Shown: piece after piece, positions 43,657 to 55,239 of the stretch
Position numbering within the stretch: position 1 is the stretch's first letter
How the letters are laid out: the number at the start of each line of letters is the position of its first letter
Assembly: GCF_900142935.1 (NCBI RefSeq)
Contig: NZ_FSRS01000001.1
Span: forward strand, 2,428,001-2,492,000
Direction: 5' to 3'
Source of the DNA: Rhodovulum sp. ES.010
Lineage (GTDB): Bacteria > Pseudomonadota > Alphaproteobacteria > Rhodobacterales > Rhodobacteraceae
Length of the DNA: 64,000 nt
The notes under the pieces: generated by a model
Seen by the model: only the letters and a program-made list of their open reading frames with translations
What the model was told of the DNA's origin: nothing
Database searches by the model: none
Made by a program: the position numbers and the translations under genes

Positions 43657-43956
43657 ATGCCCGACTCCACAGATGCCGCCCGCGCCGAGAACCGGCTTGC
43701 CAATGAAGTCGCCGCGCTTCGCCGCGAGGTCGAAGCGCTGAACGGTCAACGCTTCTTCTACATCAACGGCTCCGTCTGGCGGCTGATGGGGGTGCAGTTC
43801 CTTCGCGGCCTCGCCATGGGCCTGGGCACCGTCGTCGGGGCAACCGCGCTGGTTTCGGTCATCGCCTATTCGCTCAGCCAGATCGATTTCATCCCGATCA
43901 TCGGCGACTGGGCCGGCGATATCGCGCGCGAGATCGAGGAAACCGCCGATCAATAG
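43657..43956 (+). CDS. DUF5665 small membrane protein
   Basis: This 99-residue protein has a coiled-coil N-terminus (ARAENRLANEVAALRREVEALNGQ) and one hydrophobic helix (VQFLRGLAMGLGTVVGATALVSVIAYSL), ending with a short amphipathic tail (IPIIGDWAGDIAREIEETADQ). This matches DUF5665 proteins, which are widespread in Rhodobacterales and uncharacterised. It lies upstream of rpsO on the same strand; the rpsO promoter begins just after its stop. Confidence 0.8.
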   Translation: MPDSTDAARAENRLANEVAALRREVEALNGQRFFYINGSVWRLMGVQFLRGLAMGLGTVVGATALVSVIAYSLSQIDFIPIIGDWAGDIAREIEETADQ

Positions 43957-43968
43957 AAACGCCCGGCC

Positions 43969-43997
43969 TTTACAACGCGGCAGCGAATCCCCTATAC
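43969..43997 (+). promoter_or_regulatory. Strong sigma-70-type promoter of rpsO
   Basis: TTTACA (43969-43974), an exact 17-base spacer and CTATAC (43992-43997) give the best promoter match in the window. Transcription would start near 44004, leaving an 85-base leader before rpsO. Confidence 0.65.
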
Positions 43998-44003
43998 GCG
44001 CGC

Positions 44004-44026
44004 ATCCGCGCCCTGCGCGGATTTTT
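44004..44026 (+). terminator. Terminator-like hairpin at the predicted 5' end of the rpsO transcript
   Basis: ATCCGCGC pairs with GCGCGGAT (8 bp, 3-nt loop), followed by TTTT. It could stop read-through from the DUF5665 gene. Because it starts at the predicted transcription start, it would also form a 5' hairpin on the rpsO mRNA. Confidence 0.6.
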
Positions 44027-44088
44027 CTCCACGGGCCTTGCTGGACGACATCCCGGCTTGTGCCATGGACCCATGAAAGGAGACCCTG

Positions 44089-44358
44089 ATGTCGATCACG
44101 GCCGAAGAAAAGACCCGGCTCATCAAGGAATACGGCACCAAGGACGGCGACACCGGCTCGCCGGAGGTCCAGGTGGCGATCCTGACCAGCCGCATTGCGA
44201 CGCTGACCGAGCATTTCAAGACCCACGCCAAGGACAACCATTCCCGGCGCGGCCTGCTCAAGCTTGTCGCGCAGCGCCGCAAGCTGCTCGACTACCTCAA
44301 GGGCAAGGACGAGGGCCGCTACCGCGACCTCATCAAGCGCCTCGGCATCCGCCGCTGA
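44089..44358 (+). CDS. rpsO: 30S ribosomal protein S15
   Basis: This 89-residue protein binds the central domain of 16S rRNA and nucleates platform assembly. The S15 signature is complete: [50 protein letters not shown], ending [13 protein letters not shown] good ribosome site (AAAGGAGA) precedes ATG 44089. It has its own promoter and terminator, so read-through to pnp, common in other bacteria, must pass the terminator and bciA. Confidence 0.98.
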   Translation: MSITAEEKTRLIKEYGTKDGDTGSPEVQVAILTSRIATLTEHFKTHAKDNHSRRGLLKLVAQRRKLLDYLKGKDEGRYRDLIKRLGIRR

Positions 44359-44380
44359 GCAAGCGCCCATCCGACGGAGA

Positions 44381-44406
44381 GGCCGCCCGACCGAGGCGGC
44401 CTTTTT
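44381..44406 (+). terminator. Intrinsic terminator of rpsO
   Basis: GGCCGCC and GGCGGCC form a perfect 7-bp stem with a 7-nt loop, followed by TTTTT. It lies 22 bases after the rpsO stop. Confidence 0.85.
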
Positions 44407-44467
44407 CGTTGGGCGCTCCGCCGGATTTGCCGGTTGCGTTGCCCCGCCCGCCGTCTAGGTTGGCGCC

Positions 44468-45439
44468 ATGAACCAGACGAGCGTAACGGGCAAGACGGTC
44501 CTGTTGGTCGGCGGAACCGGCAGCATCGGCCGGGCGACGGCGGCGGCCTTGCGCGCCGCGGGCCACGACGTGACCGCGCTGGTCCGCCCTGGCGCCGACA
44601 CCAAGGCGCTCGCGGGGTGCACCTTGATCGAGGGCGCGGTGACCGCGCCCGAGACTCGGCAGCGCGCGCTCGCGGGGGGTATCGACGCCGTGGTGTCCTG
44701 CCTTGCCTCGCGCATGGGCGGCAAGAAAGACGCCTGGGCCATCGACTATCAGGCGCATTCCGACCTGCTCAAGGACGCCCGCGCAGCCGGTATCGGCCAG
44801 TTCGTGCTGCTTTCGGCGATCTGCGTGCAGAAACCGACCCTCGCCTTCCAGCAGGCCAAGCTGGCCTTCGAGGACGAGTTGCAGGCCGCCGGCCTGACCT
44901 GGTCCATCGTCCGGCCCACCGCCTTCTTCAAGTCGCTGTCGGGGCAAATCGAGCGGGTGAAGGCAGGCAAGCCCTTCCTCGTGTTCGGCGACGGCCGGCT
45001 GACCGCCTGCAAGCCGATCAGTGACGCCGATCTCGGCAGCTACATCGCGCGCTGCCTGACGGATCCGGCGCTGCAGAACCGCATCCTGCCCATCGGCGGC
45101 CCGGGCCCCGCGCTCACCCCGCTCGACCAGGGCCGCATGCTCTTCGACCTTGTCGGGCAAGAGCCCCGGTTCCGCCACGTGCCCTTGCGTTTCCTCGACA
45201 CGATCATCGGCGGGCTCGCCTTGGCCGGCCGCCTTTTCCCCAAAGCCGCCGAAAAGGCCGAATTCGCCAGGATCGGGCGATACTATGCCAGCGAGTCGAT
45301 GCTGGTGCTCGATCCCGCAACGGGGCGCTACGACGCCGATGCAACACCGGAATTCGGCACCGACACCCTGAGCGAGCATTACCAGAAAGCGCTTCGCGGC
45401 GAAATTGCAGACGATCGCGGCGACCACGCGGTGTTCTGA
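44468..45439 (+). CDS. bciA: NADPH-dependent 3,8-divinyl (proto)chlorophyllide a 8-vinyl reductase, BciA type
   Basis: This 323-residue protein of the NmrA-like/atypical SDR group reduces the C8 vinyl group during (bacterio)chlorophyll synthesis. The Rossmann motif is [18 protein letters not shown]. The BciA-specific core is very well kept: [62 protein letters not shown] and ILPIGGPG. It sits between rpsO and pnp on the same strand, away from any photosynthesis gene cluster visible here. It implies bacteriochlorophyll synthesis or a relic of it; other NAD(P) reductase roles are less likely given the core match. Confidence 0.87.
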   Translation: MNQTSVTGKTVLLVGGTGSIGRATAAALRAAGHDVTALVRPGADTKALAGCTLIEGAVTAPETRQRALAGGIDAVVSCLASRMGGKKDAWAIDYQAHSDLLKDARAAGIGQFVLLSAICVQKPTLAFQQAKLAFEDELQAAGLTWSIVRPTAFFKSLSGQIERVKAGKPFLVFGDGRLTACKPISDADLGSYIARCLTDPALQNRILPIGGPGPALTPLDQGRMLFDLVGQEPRFRHVPLRFLDTIIGGLALAGRLFPKAAEKAEFARIGRYYASESMLVLDPATGRYDADATPEFGTDTLSEHYQKALRGEIADDRGDHAVF

Positions 45440-45550
45440 CGGGGACCGGCGCGGACAAATTCCTTCCAAAACGCACCCATCTCCTGTATGGCCGCTCCAT
45501 CTGAGACGTGACGCCTTTGGCCCCCGGGCGCGTGCGAGAGGATTGGGGGC

Positions 45551-45608
45551 GGCGGCAATGGGGCCGCCAATTCAACGGGAGACCCGGGATACGCCCGGGA
45601 GCGCTCCC
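45551..45608 (+). promoter_or_regulatory. Double stem-loop in the pnp 5' leader
   Basis: Hairpin 1 pairs GGCGGC (45551-45556) with GCCGCC (45563-45568). Hairpin 2 has an outer stem GGGAG/CTCCC (45577-45581 with 45604-45608) around CCCGGG/CCCGGG (45583-45588 with 45594-45599). Leader hairpins processed by RNase III mediate pnp autoregulation in E. coli; the same role here is inferred. The leader ends 15 bases before the pnp ATG. Confidence 0.5.
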
Positions 45609-45623
45609 AGACAGGATAGACGT

Positions 45624-47762
<2,139 letters not shown>

Positions 47763-47785
47763 GTCGACCCCTCTTCGGAAACGCG

Positions 47786-47812
47786 AAAGGCCCCGGATGA
47801 CCGGGGCCTTTT
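47786..47812. terminator. Bidirectional terminator between pnp and the peroxiredoxin gene
   Basis: AAAGGCCCCGG and CCGGGGCCTTT form a perfect 11-bp stem with a 4-nt loop; A and T runs on either side let it work on both strands. It lies between two converging genes. Confidence 0.85.
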
Positions 47813-47832
47813 CTTGTTGGCGGGCGCTGTCC

Positions 47833-48489
47833 TCAGGCGGCGGGCGACTTCACCTTGCGCAGGTAGGGGAAGATTTCCTCGACCTCGCCGAACCTGGTCT
47901 GCGCGTCCTCGGTGCTGACATCGAGGCGCAGGATCACGTCGTCGCCGGGGCGCCAGTCGGCCGGTGTGGCGACGGGGGCAGCGGCATTGTTGCGGATCGC
48001 GTCCAGCGCGCGCAGGATCTCGTCGAAGTTCCGGCCGACCGTCATCGGATAGATCAGCATCAGCTCGATCTTCTTGTCCGGATTGATGATGAAGGTCGTC
48101 CGCACCGTCGCGGTGTCGGCGCGGGCCTTGCCATCGGCGCCATAGGCCTCGGCCGGCAACATGTCATAGAGTTTCGCGATCTCCAGCCGGTCGTCGGCGA
48201 TGATCGGGAAGGCCATGTCCGTGCCGGCATATTTCTCTACATCGGCCTTCCATTTCAGGTGCTCGTCCACCGGATCGACCGAGATGCCGATCACCTTGGC
48301 GTTGCGCTGGGCGAATTGGTCCGCCAGACGCGCAGCCGCCGCGAACTCAGTGGTGCAGACCGGGGTGAAATCCGCCGGGTGCGAGAACAGCACCGCGTAG
48401 CTGTCGCCGATCCATTCGTGGAAATCGATCTTGCCTTCCGTGGTCTCGGCGGTGAAGTTCGGGGCGATATCGTTGATGCGCAGGGTCAA
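47833..48489 (-). CDS. 1-Cys peroxiredoxin (Prx6 type)
   Basis: This 218-residue thiol peroxidase reduces hydrogen peroxide and alkyl hydroperoxides. The peroxidatic Cys45 lies in HPADFTPVCTTE, with the Thr and Arg of the active site (RTTFIINPDKKI). It is the only cysteine in the protein, so it is a 1-Cys enzyme needing an external reductant. The C-terminal extension (GEVEEIFPYLRKVK) is typical of Prx6. It is transcribed toward pnp and has its own promoter region with an Irr-box-like palindrome 34 bases before the ATG. Confidence 0.94.
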   Translation of the reverse strand: MTLRINDIAPNFTAETTEGKIDFHEWIGDSYAVLFSHPADFTPVCTTEFAAAARLADQFAQRNAKVIGISVDPVDEHLKWKADVEKYAGTDMAFPIIADDRLEIAKLYDMLPAEAYGADGKARADTATVRTTFIINPDKKIELMLIYPMTVGRNFDEILRALDAIRNNAAAPVATPADWRPGDDVILRLDVSTEDAQTRFGEVEEIFPYLRKVKSPAA

Positions 48490-48522
48490 GGTTTGGTCCT
48501 TTCCGTGGCTGTTTGAAGGATA

Positions 48523-48545
48523 GCATTTAGATACATTCTAAATGC
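48523..48545. promoter_or_regulatory. Irr-box (ICE)-like palindrome upstream of the peroxiredoxin gene
   Basis: GCATTTAGA-N5-TCTAAATGC is a perfect 9-bp inverted repeat. Its core TTTAGATACATTCTAAA differs at one base from the alphaproteobacterial iron-control element as I recall it (TTTAGAA-N3-TTCTAAA), bound by Irr. It lies in the 124-bp divergent region between the peroxiredoxin and aldehyde dehydrogenase genes, closer to the former. Another redox or Fe-S regulator is possible. Confidence 0.55.
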
Positions 48546-48613
48546 ACCTTTGACACCCCCGAAATGCGCCTGCGCGGCAGAAAACCGGCATGAAGGTCCC
48601 GTGGGAGGAGCGA

Positions 48614-50095
<1,482 letters not shown>

Positions 50096-50167
50096 ACTGC
50101 GCGCGCTGGCGCACGCATGCCTTTTGCCGCCCTGCGGGCGGGGTGAGTATTTGGGCCAAGAAGAAGC

Positions 50168-50815
50168 TCAGAAGGGACAGCGGACCCGGAAGCTCATGCC
50201 CCGGCCACCATCGGGGTGCCGCAGCCGCAACTCCTCGGCGTGAAGCATCAGGCGCGGGGCCGCGCGGGCGGCCCCCTCGGCGTAGAACGGGTCGCCGAGA
50301 ATGGGGTGGCCGAGTTCCTTCATGTGGACGCGCAACTGGTGGCTGCGCCCGGTCCTGGGCGAGAGGCGGACACGGGTCGTTTCGCCCTCGTGCCGCTGGA
50401 CCCGCCAGTTGGTGACGGCGGGCTTGCCGGTGTCGTGGTCGACCTTCTGGCAGGGGCGGTTCGGCCAGTCGACGATCAGCGGCAGGTCCACCGTTCCGGT
50501 CTTCGGTTCGAGCCGCCCCCAGACCCTGGCCGCATAGGTCTTCCTGACCTGCCGCTTTTCGAATTGCAGCCCGAGATGACGTTGCGCCGGCGGCGTCAGC
50601 GCGAACACCATGACGCCGGAGGTATCCCGGTCGAGCCTGTGCACCAGAAGCGCCTCGGGGAAGGCCGCCAGCACGCGGGCCAGAAGGCAGTCGGCAAGAT
50701 GCGCGCCCTTGCCCGGCACAGAAAGCAATCCGGACGGCTTGTTCACGACGAGGAGTTCGTGGTCCTGGTGAACGATTTCGAGGGGGGTATCGGGGGGCGC
50801 GTAGGTCTCGCTCAT
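50168..50815 (-). CDS. rluA: Pseudouridine synthase, RluA type (short form)
   Basis: This 215-residue enzyme converts specific uridines to pseudouridine in 23S rRNA and tRNA. The catalytic Asp is in HRLDRDTSGVMVFAL; other family blocks are DHELLVVNKPSGLLSVPGKG, RVRLSPRTGRSHQLRVHMKELGHPILGD and MLHAEELRLRHP. No S4 domain is present and the length matches E. coli RluA (219) rather than RluC/RluD. The start MSETYAPPDT at 50815 is preferred over a longer in-frame extension. It is followed upstream by the GAF-type methionine sulfoxide reductase. Confidence 0.9.
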   Translation of the reverse strand: MSETYAPPDTPLEIVHQDHELLVVNKPSGLLSVPGKGAHLADCLLARVLAAFPEALLVHRLDRDTSGVMVFALTPPAQRHLGLQFEKRQVRKTYAARVWGRLEPKTGTVDLPLIVDWPNRPCQKVDHDTGKPAVTNWRVQRHEGETTRVRLSPRTGRSHQLRVHMKELGHPILGDPFYAEGAARAAPRLMLHAEELRLRHPDGGRGMSFRVRCPF

Positions 50816-50867
50816 GGGAGTGGGCGGTAGCGGCTTCGGCGGTGCGGCGCAAGCGTGCGGCCGTGGT

Positions 50868-51323
50868 TCACCGGCCGAAGACCTGCGCAAGGAGCGCCGA
50901 AAGCCCCGTGGCGTCGGCGTCGGCGAAGGCGGCGGGGCGGTCGCTGTCGACGTCGAGCACGGCGATGAGGTCGCCCGCCGCATCCCGCACAGGCACCACG
51001 ATCTCCGACCGCGTGGAGGCGGCGCAGGCGATGTGGCCGGGAAAGGCGTCGACATCGGCCACGATCTGCACCTCGCCGGTGCGGGCGGCGGCGCCGCAGA
51101 CCCCGCGATCGAACGGGATCGTGAGACAGCCATGCCCGCCCTGGTAGGGGCCGATCTTCAGCAGGCCCGGCTCGGTGACGCGATAGAAGCCCGTCCAGTC
51201 GAACCGGTCGTCGGCGTGATGCAACTCGCAGACCATCGTCGCCATCAGTGCCACGCTGTCGGTTTCGCCCTCGGTCAGGGTGGCGAGCGTCTTCGCGATT
51301 GCTTCGTAGTCTATCCGCATCAT
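50868..51323 (-). CDS. msrC: Free methionine-(R)-sulfoxide reductase (GAF domain)
   Basis: This 151-residue single-GAF-domain enzyme reduces free Met-R-sulfoxide. The three expected cysteines are present: Cys66 (QGGHGCLTIPF), Cys76 (GVCGAAA) and Cys100 (GHIACAA). The substrate-binding pattern SEIVVPV and AVLDVDSDRPAAF also matches fRMsr. It begins at tandem ATGs (51323/51320), the first overlapping the thiolase stop by four bases, so it follows the thiolase in one transcript. Confidence 0.9.
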   Translation of the reverse strand: MMRIDYEAIAKTLATLTEGETDSVALMATMVCELHHADDRFDWTGFYRVTEPGLLKIGPYQGGHGCLTIPFDRGVCGAAARTGEVQIVADVDAFPGHIACAASTRSEIVVPVRDAAGDLIAVLDVDSDRPAAFADADATGLSALLAQVFGR

Positions 51324-52492
51324 GGTCGCTCGATCGCGATCGCGGTGCCTTCGCCGCCGCCGATGCAGATCGCCGCAACGCCCCGTTTCAACCCGCGCTT
51401 CTCCAGCGCGTTCAGAAGCGTCACGATGATCCGCGCGCCGGAGACCCCGATCGGGTGGCCCAGCGCGCAGGCACCGCCGTTCACATTCACCTTGTCGCGC
51501 GGCAGCCCCAGCTCGTGCATGAATGCCATCGGCACCACGGCGAAGGCCTCGTTCACCTCCCACAGCTCCACGTCATCCGTCGTCCAGCCAAGTCTGGACA
51601 GCAGCTTCCGCGCGGCGGGCACGGGCGCGGTGGTGAACCAGCCCGGCGCCTGGGCATGGCCGGCATGTCCGAGGATACGAGCGCGAACCGGCAGGCCGCG
51701 CGCCTCGGCCTCGGCGCGGGTGGCCAGCACCAGCGCCGCCGCGCCGTCCGAGATCGACGAGGAATTGGCCGGCGTCACCGTGCCGCCCTTGCGGAAGGCG
51801 GGCTTGAGGTGGGGGATCTTTTCGGGGCGCGCATTGCCGGGCTGTTCGTCCTCGTGGATCACCGTATCGACCTTGCGCGAGGTCACGGTGACGGGCGTGA
51901 TCTCTTCCTCAAAGGCGCCGGATTTCTGCGCTTCGAGCGCGTTCGAGAGCGAGCGCAGCGCGTACTCGTCCTGCGCCTGGCGCGTGAACTGGAAGCTCTC
52001 GGCGCAATCCTCGGCAAAGGTCCCCATGAGGCGCCCCGTGTCATAGGCGTCCTCCAGCCCGTCGAGAAACATGTGGTCGATGACCTGGCCATGGCCGATC
52101 CGGGCGCCTGCACGCATCGCGGGAAGCAGGTAGGGCGCACCCGTCATGCTCTCCATGCCACCGGCACAAATGACCTGTACGGCCCCGAGCCGCAGCTGGT
52201 CATGGGCGATCATCACCGTCTTCATGCCCGAGCCGCACATCTTGTTGAGCGTGGTGGCCGGCACGTCTTCGCCGAGCCCCGCCTTGAACCCGGCCTGGCG
52301 CGCGGGGGCCTGGCCCTGCCCGGCCGGCAAAACGCAGCCCATCAACAGTTCATCAACGCGGTCGACTCCCGCGCCCTCCATGGCGGCGCGAATCGCGCGC
52401 CCCCCCAGCGTCGGGGCATCGACCCCGGCGAAAACCCCTTGGAACCCGCCCATCGGGGTGCGGGATGCCCCGCAGATCACCACCTCGTCCAT
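51320..52492 (-). CDS. Acetyl-CoA C-acetyltransferase (thiolase)
   Basis: This 390-residue type II thiolase has nucleophile Cys86 in LNKMCGSGMK, NEAFAVVPMAF, and the GGACALGHPIGVSGARI block with the catalytic His and Cys near residue 345-375. It condenses or cleaves acetoacetyl-CoA, for PHB synthesis, ethylmalonyl-CoA or degradation pathways. The start is ATG 52492; the frame runs open further upstream antisense to the STAS gene, which is not coding. It leads a two-gene unit with msrC. Confidence 0.93.
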   Translation of the reverse strand: MDEVVICGASRTPMGGFQGVFAGVDAPTLGGRAIRAAMEGAGVDRVDELLMGCVLPAGQGQAPARQAGFKAGLGEDVPATTLNKMCGSGMKTVMIAHDQLRLGAVQVICAGGMESMTGAPYLLPAMRAGARIGHGQVIDHMFLDGLEDAYDTGRLMGTFAEDCAESFQFTRQAQDEYALRSLSNALEAQKSGAFEEEITPVTVTSRKVDTVIHEDEQPGNARPEKIPHLKPAFRKGGTVTPANSSSISDGAAALVLATRAEAEARGLPVRARILGHAGHAQAPGWFTTAPVPAARKLLSRLGWTTDDVELWEVNEAFAVVPMAFMHELGLPRDKVNVNGGACALGHPIGVSGARIIVTLLNALEKRGLKRGVAAICIGGGEGTAIAIERP

Positions 52493-52580
52493 GAACACCT
52501 CCCTATTTCTCCGGCAAACACTTACCGAATGGTAAGGATTGGCGTCTAGCCTCGGCCGCGCATCACAGGAGAGAGCCCGA

Positions 52581-52925
52581 ATGGAACTCAAGACCGAAGA
52601 GCGCGACGACGCCATCCATGTCATCGTCGCCGAACCGCGAATCGACTCTGCCGTGGCCATTCGGTTCAAGGACCGCATGCGCGAGGTTGTGGGCGAGGGC
52701 CCCGGACGCGTGGTTCTCGATCTCGGGGCGGTGGATTTCCTCGACAGCAGCGGCCTTGGGGCCGTGGTCGCGGTAATGAAGCTGCTGGGCCCCGATCGCA
52801 GGCTGGAACTCTGCAACCTGACCCCGAACGTCGAAAAGGTCTTCCGCCTGACCCGGATGGACCGCGTGTTCACCATTCACGCCGATTGTGAAGCAGCCTT
52901 CGCGGAAAAGCGGTCGATCGCATGA
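52581..52925 (+). CDS. STAS-domain anti-anti-sigma factor
   Basis: This 114-residue single STAS domain has the phosphorylatable serine region VVLDLGAVDFLDSSGLGAVVAVM (Ser at about 59-60), as in SpoIIAA/RsbV. In partner switching it binds the serine kinase to release a sigma factor or other target. ATG 52581 follows AGGAGAG. It overlaps the kinase gene by four bases, so the two are produced together. No PP2C/SpoIIE phosphatase or sigma-factor gene is nearby. Confidence 0.9.
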   Translation: MELKTEERDDAIHVIVAEPRIDSAVAIRFKDRMREVVGEGPGRVVLDLGAVDFLDSSGLGAVVAVMKLLGPDRRLELCNLTPNVEKVFRLTRMDRVFTIHADCEAAFAEKRSIA

Positions 52926-53407
52926 CACTCTCCACCCCCTCGCCAGAGGATCCGGGGCCTTCCCCGATGCCGGGCGATGGCGCGACGGACCCCATCGTGG
53001 TGGAGGCCACGCCCATGGGCGTGCGCGAGGCACTGGCCCGGATGCGCGCGCGCTACACGCCCCTGCAGCAGGGGCCGGACACGCTGGGGATGGCCGAGAC
53101 GGTTCTTGCCGAGGTGCTGAACAACGTCGTCGAACACGCCTACGGCCAGGGCGACAGCGGGCCCATCGAACTCCGGCTGGAGCGGCGAGGCGGCCGCCTT
53201 CTGGTCGATGTGCGCGACTTCGGCATACCGATGCCCGATGGCATCATGCCCTGCGGCACGCTGCCGACCGATGACGACACGGGCGACGGGCCGCCCGAGG
53301 GTGGCTTCGGCTGGTTCCTGATCCGCGCCCTCGCCCGGGACCTGTGCTACGCCCGTGTCGGCGATCAGAACCGCCTGTCCTTCTGCGTCCCCCTCGCCGA
53401 GACCTGA
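52922..53407 (+). CDS. RsbW/SpoIIAB-like serine kinase (HATPase_c anti-sigma factor)
   Basis: This 161-residue protein is a GHKL ATPase of the anti-sigma kinase type. The N-box is in VLAEVLNNVVEHAYG, the G1 box is VDVRDFGIPMP, and GGFGWFLIRALARDLCY carries G2. An N-terminal Pro-rich segment of about 25 residues is non-conserved. It should phosphorylate the STAS protein encoded immediately upstream. Related pairs in alphaproteobacteria can act on non-sigma targets such as secretion or c-di-GMP signalling, so the output is open. Confidence 0.88.
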   Translation: MTLSTPSPEDPGPSPMPGDGATDPIVVEATPMGVREALARMRARYTPLQQGPDTLGMAETVLAEVLNNVVEHAYGQGDSGPIELRLERRGGRLLVDVRDFGIPMPDGIMPCGTLPTDDDTGDGPPEGGFGWFLIRALARDLCYARVGDQNRLSFCVPLAET

Positions 53408-53644
53408 CCACGCCGGCGGAGTAGCCTTGCCGCGGGCCCGATGCGGAAAGCCCGGCACGATGCCGCCCAGCGCACGGCCCAAATCGACTGGCGGATCAAG
53501 GCGCCAGCTCAAAGCCGCACGCGCCCTCCTGCAGACGCGCCATCAGGACCATAGCCCCCTCCTCCTTGTCGATCCGCCGCGAAAAACGCGTTGGCTTCGG
53601 TCGGCGTGCCGCCTAGGTTGCCTCCGGCAAACAGGGAGGCATGC

Positions 53645-55225
53645 ATGCGGGATTTCCAGGCACCGGGACGCTCGGCTGTTTTCGCCACCAACGGCATGTG
53701 CGCGACGTCGCACCCACTCGCGGCCAAGGTCGCCGTCCAGATGCTCGAGTCCGGCGGCAACGCGGCTGACGCGGCCATTGCCGCGGCCGTCCTTCTGGGT
53801 ATCTGCGAACCCCACATGACCGGGATCGGCGGCGACTGCTTCGTGTTGCTCAAGCCCGCGGGCGAGGACCGCATCCTCGCACTGAACGGGTCGGGGCGGG
53901 CACCCGCCGGTCTTAACGCCGAACGCCTGCGCGACCGCGGTCTGTCCGCCATGCCCACCACAACGGCCGATGCCGTGACCGTGCCCGGCGCCATCGACGC
54001 GTTCTGCCGGCTGTCGACAGACTGGGCGCGCGCCGGCCTGAAGGCCAGCCTCGCGCCGGCGATCCACTATGCCGAGGCGGGCGTCCCCGTCGGCCCGCGC
54101 ACCGCCTGGGACTGGAGTTGTACCGAAGCCAACCTGCAGGGCGATGCGCGGCGGTTCTACTTGCTCGACGGCAAGGCCCCGCAACCGGGCCAGGTGTTCC
54201 GGGCGCCGCTGCAGGCAGAGGTGCTGCGCCGCGTCGCCCTGGACGGGCGCGCCGGGTTCTACGAGGGCGAGGTGGCCGAAGACATGGTCGACTCGCTGCG
54301 CGCGCTGGGCGGCACCCACAGCCTGGACGATTTCGCCGCCACGGCCTGCGACTGGACCGAGCCGGTGAGCGGCACCTACAAGGGCGTCGAGCTGGTTGAG
54401 CACCCGCCGAACGGCCAGGGCGCGACCGCGATCCTGATGGCGAACATCCTGTCGCATTTCGATCTCGCGGCACTGGATCCTCTGGGCGCGCAGCGCGCCC
54501 ACCTGGAAGCGGAGGCAGCGAAACTCGCCTACGACGCGCGCAACCGGTTCATCGCCGACCCGGGTCACGTCGGCCGGCTCGACCACATGCTGGCCCCCGA
54601 GACGGCCGCGCGGCTGGCGGCCCTGATCGACCCCGACCGCGCGATGGACAGCCCCGCCGCCCTGTCGGAAGCGGTGCACAAGGAGACCGTCTATCTCACG
54701 GTGGTCGATCGCGACCGGATGGCGGTGTCGCTCATCTACTCGATCTTCCACGCCTTCGGATCGGGCCTCGCCTCGGCCAAGTTCGGGATCAACTTCCAGA
54801 ACCGCGGCGCCGGCTTCACCCTCGCCGCGGGGCATCCGAACGAGGCCGGCGGCGGCAAGCGCCCGATGCACACGATCATCCCGGCCATGCTGCGGCGCAA
54901 CGGCAAGGTCATCATGCCCTTCGGCGTGATGGGCGGCGCCTATCAGCCAAACGGCCATGCCCGCGTGCTGACCAACATCGTGGATTACGGCATGCACCCA
55001 CAACAGGCCATCGACGCGCCGCGCAGCTTCAGCGATGCCGGGGTCATGCAGGTGGAGCGGGGCTACCCGGACTCCGTGCGAGAGGCCCTTGCCGCAATGG
55101 GACACGAAGCGGTGATCCCGGACAATCCCATCGGCGGCGCCCAGGCAATCCTGATCGACGAGGAAACCGGCGTGCTGCAAGGCGCGTCCGACCCGCGCAA
55201 GGACGGCTGCGCGCTGGGCTACTGA
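53645..55225 (+). CDS. Gamma-glutamyltranspeptidase family protein
   Basis: This 526-residue Ntn-hydrolase is a GGT homologue. The large-subunit part has GGNAADAAIAAAVLLGICEPHMTGIGGDCF and the NGSGRAP block. The small subunit begins near the Thr of HKETVYLTVVD, the expected self-cleavage nucleophile, and has IYSIFHAFGSGL and KRPMHTIIPAMLRRNGK. No signal peptide is seen, unlike classical periplasmic GGT, so it fits cytoplasmic GGT-like amidases. ATG 53645 is in frame; one four bases earlier is not. The preceding 237 bases hold no gene I can support. Confidence 0.9.
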   Translation: MRDFQAPGRSAVFATNGMCATSHPLAAKVAVQMLESGGNAADAAIAAAVLLGICEPHMTGIGGDCFVLLKPAGEDRILALNGSGRAPAGLNAERLRDRGLSAMPTTTADAVTVPGAIDAFCRLSTDWARAGLKASLAPAIHYAEAGVPVGPRTAWDWSCTEANLQGDARRFYLLDGKAPQPGQVFRAPLQAEVLRRVALDGRAGFYEGEVAEDMVDSLRALGGTHSLDDFAATACDWTEPVSGTYKGVELVEHPPNGQGATAILMANILSHFDLAALDPLGAQRAHLEAEAAKLAYDARNRFIADPGHVGRLDHMLAPETAARLAALIDPDRAMDSPAALSEAVHKETVYLTVVDRDRMAVSLIYSIFHAFGSGLASAKFGINFQNRGAGFTLAAGHPNEAGGGKRPMHTIIPAMLRRNGKVIMPFGVMGGAYQPNGHARVLTNIVDYGMHPQQAIDAPRSFSDAGVMQVERGYPDSVREALAAMGHEAVIPDNPIGGAQAILIDEETGVLQGASDPRKDGCALGY

Positions 55226-55239
55226 GCCACGCGAGCCGG

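Noticed and set aside
51493-52876. Extended thiolase start upstream of 52492
   Set aside because: The upstream in-frame residues are antisense to the STAS gene and not thiolase-like; the family start MDEVVICGASRTP fits exactly.
53408-53644. Possible small gene or RNA before the gamma-glutamyltranspeptidase gene
   Set aside because: No frame with a ribosome site, no tRNA-like cloverleaf and no strong hairpin could be identified by eye.
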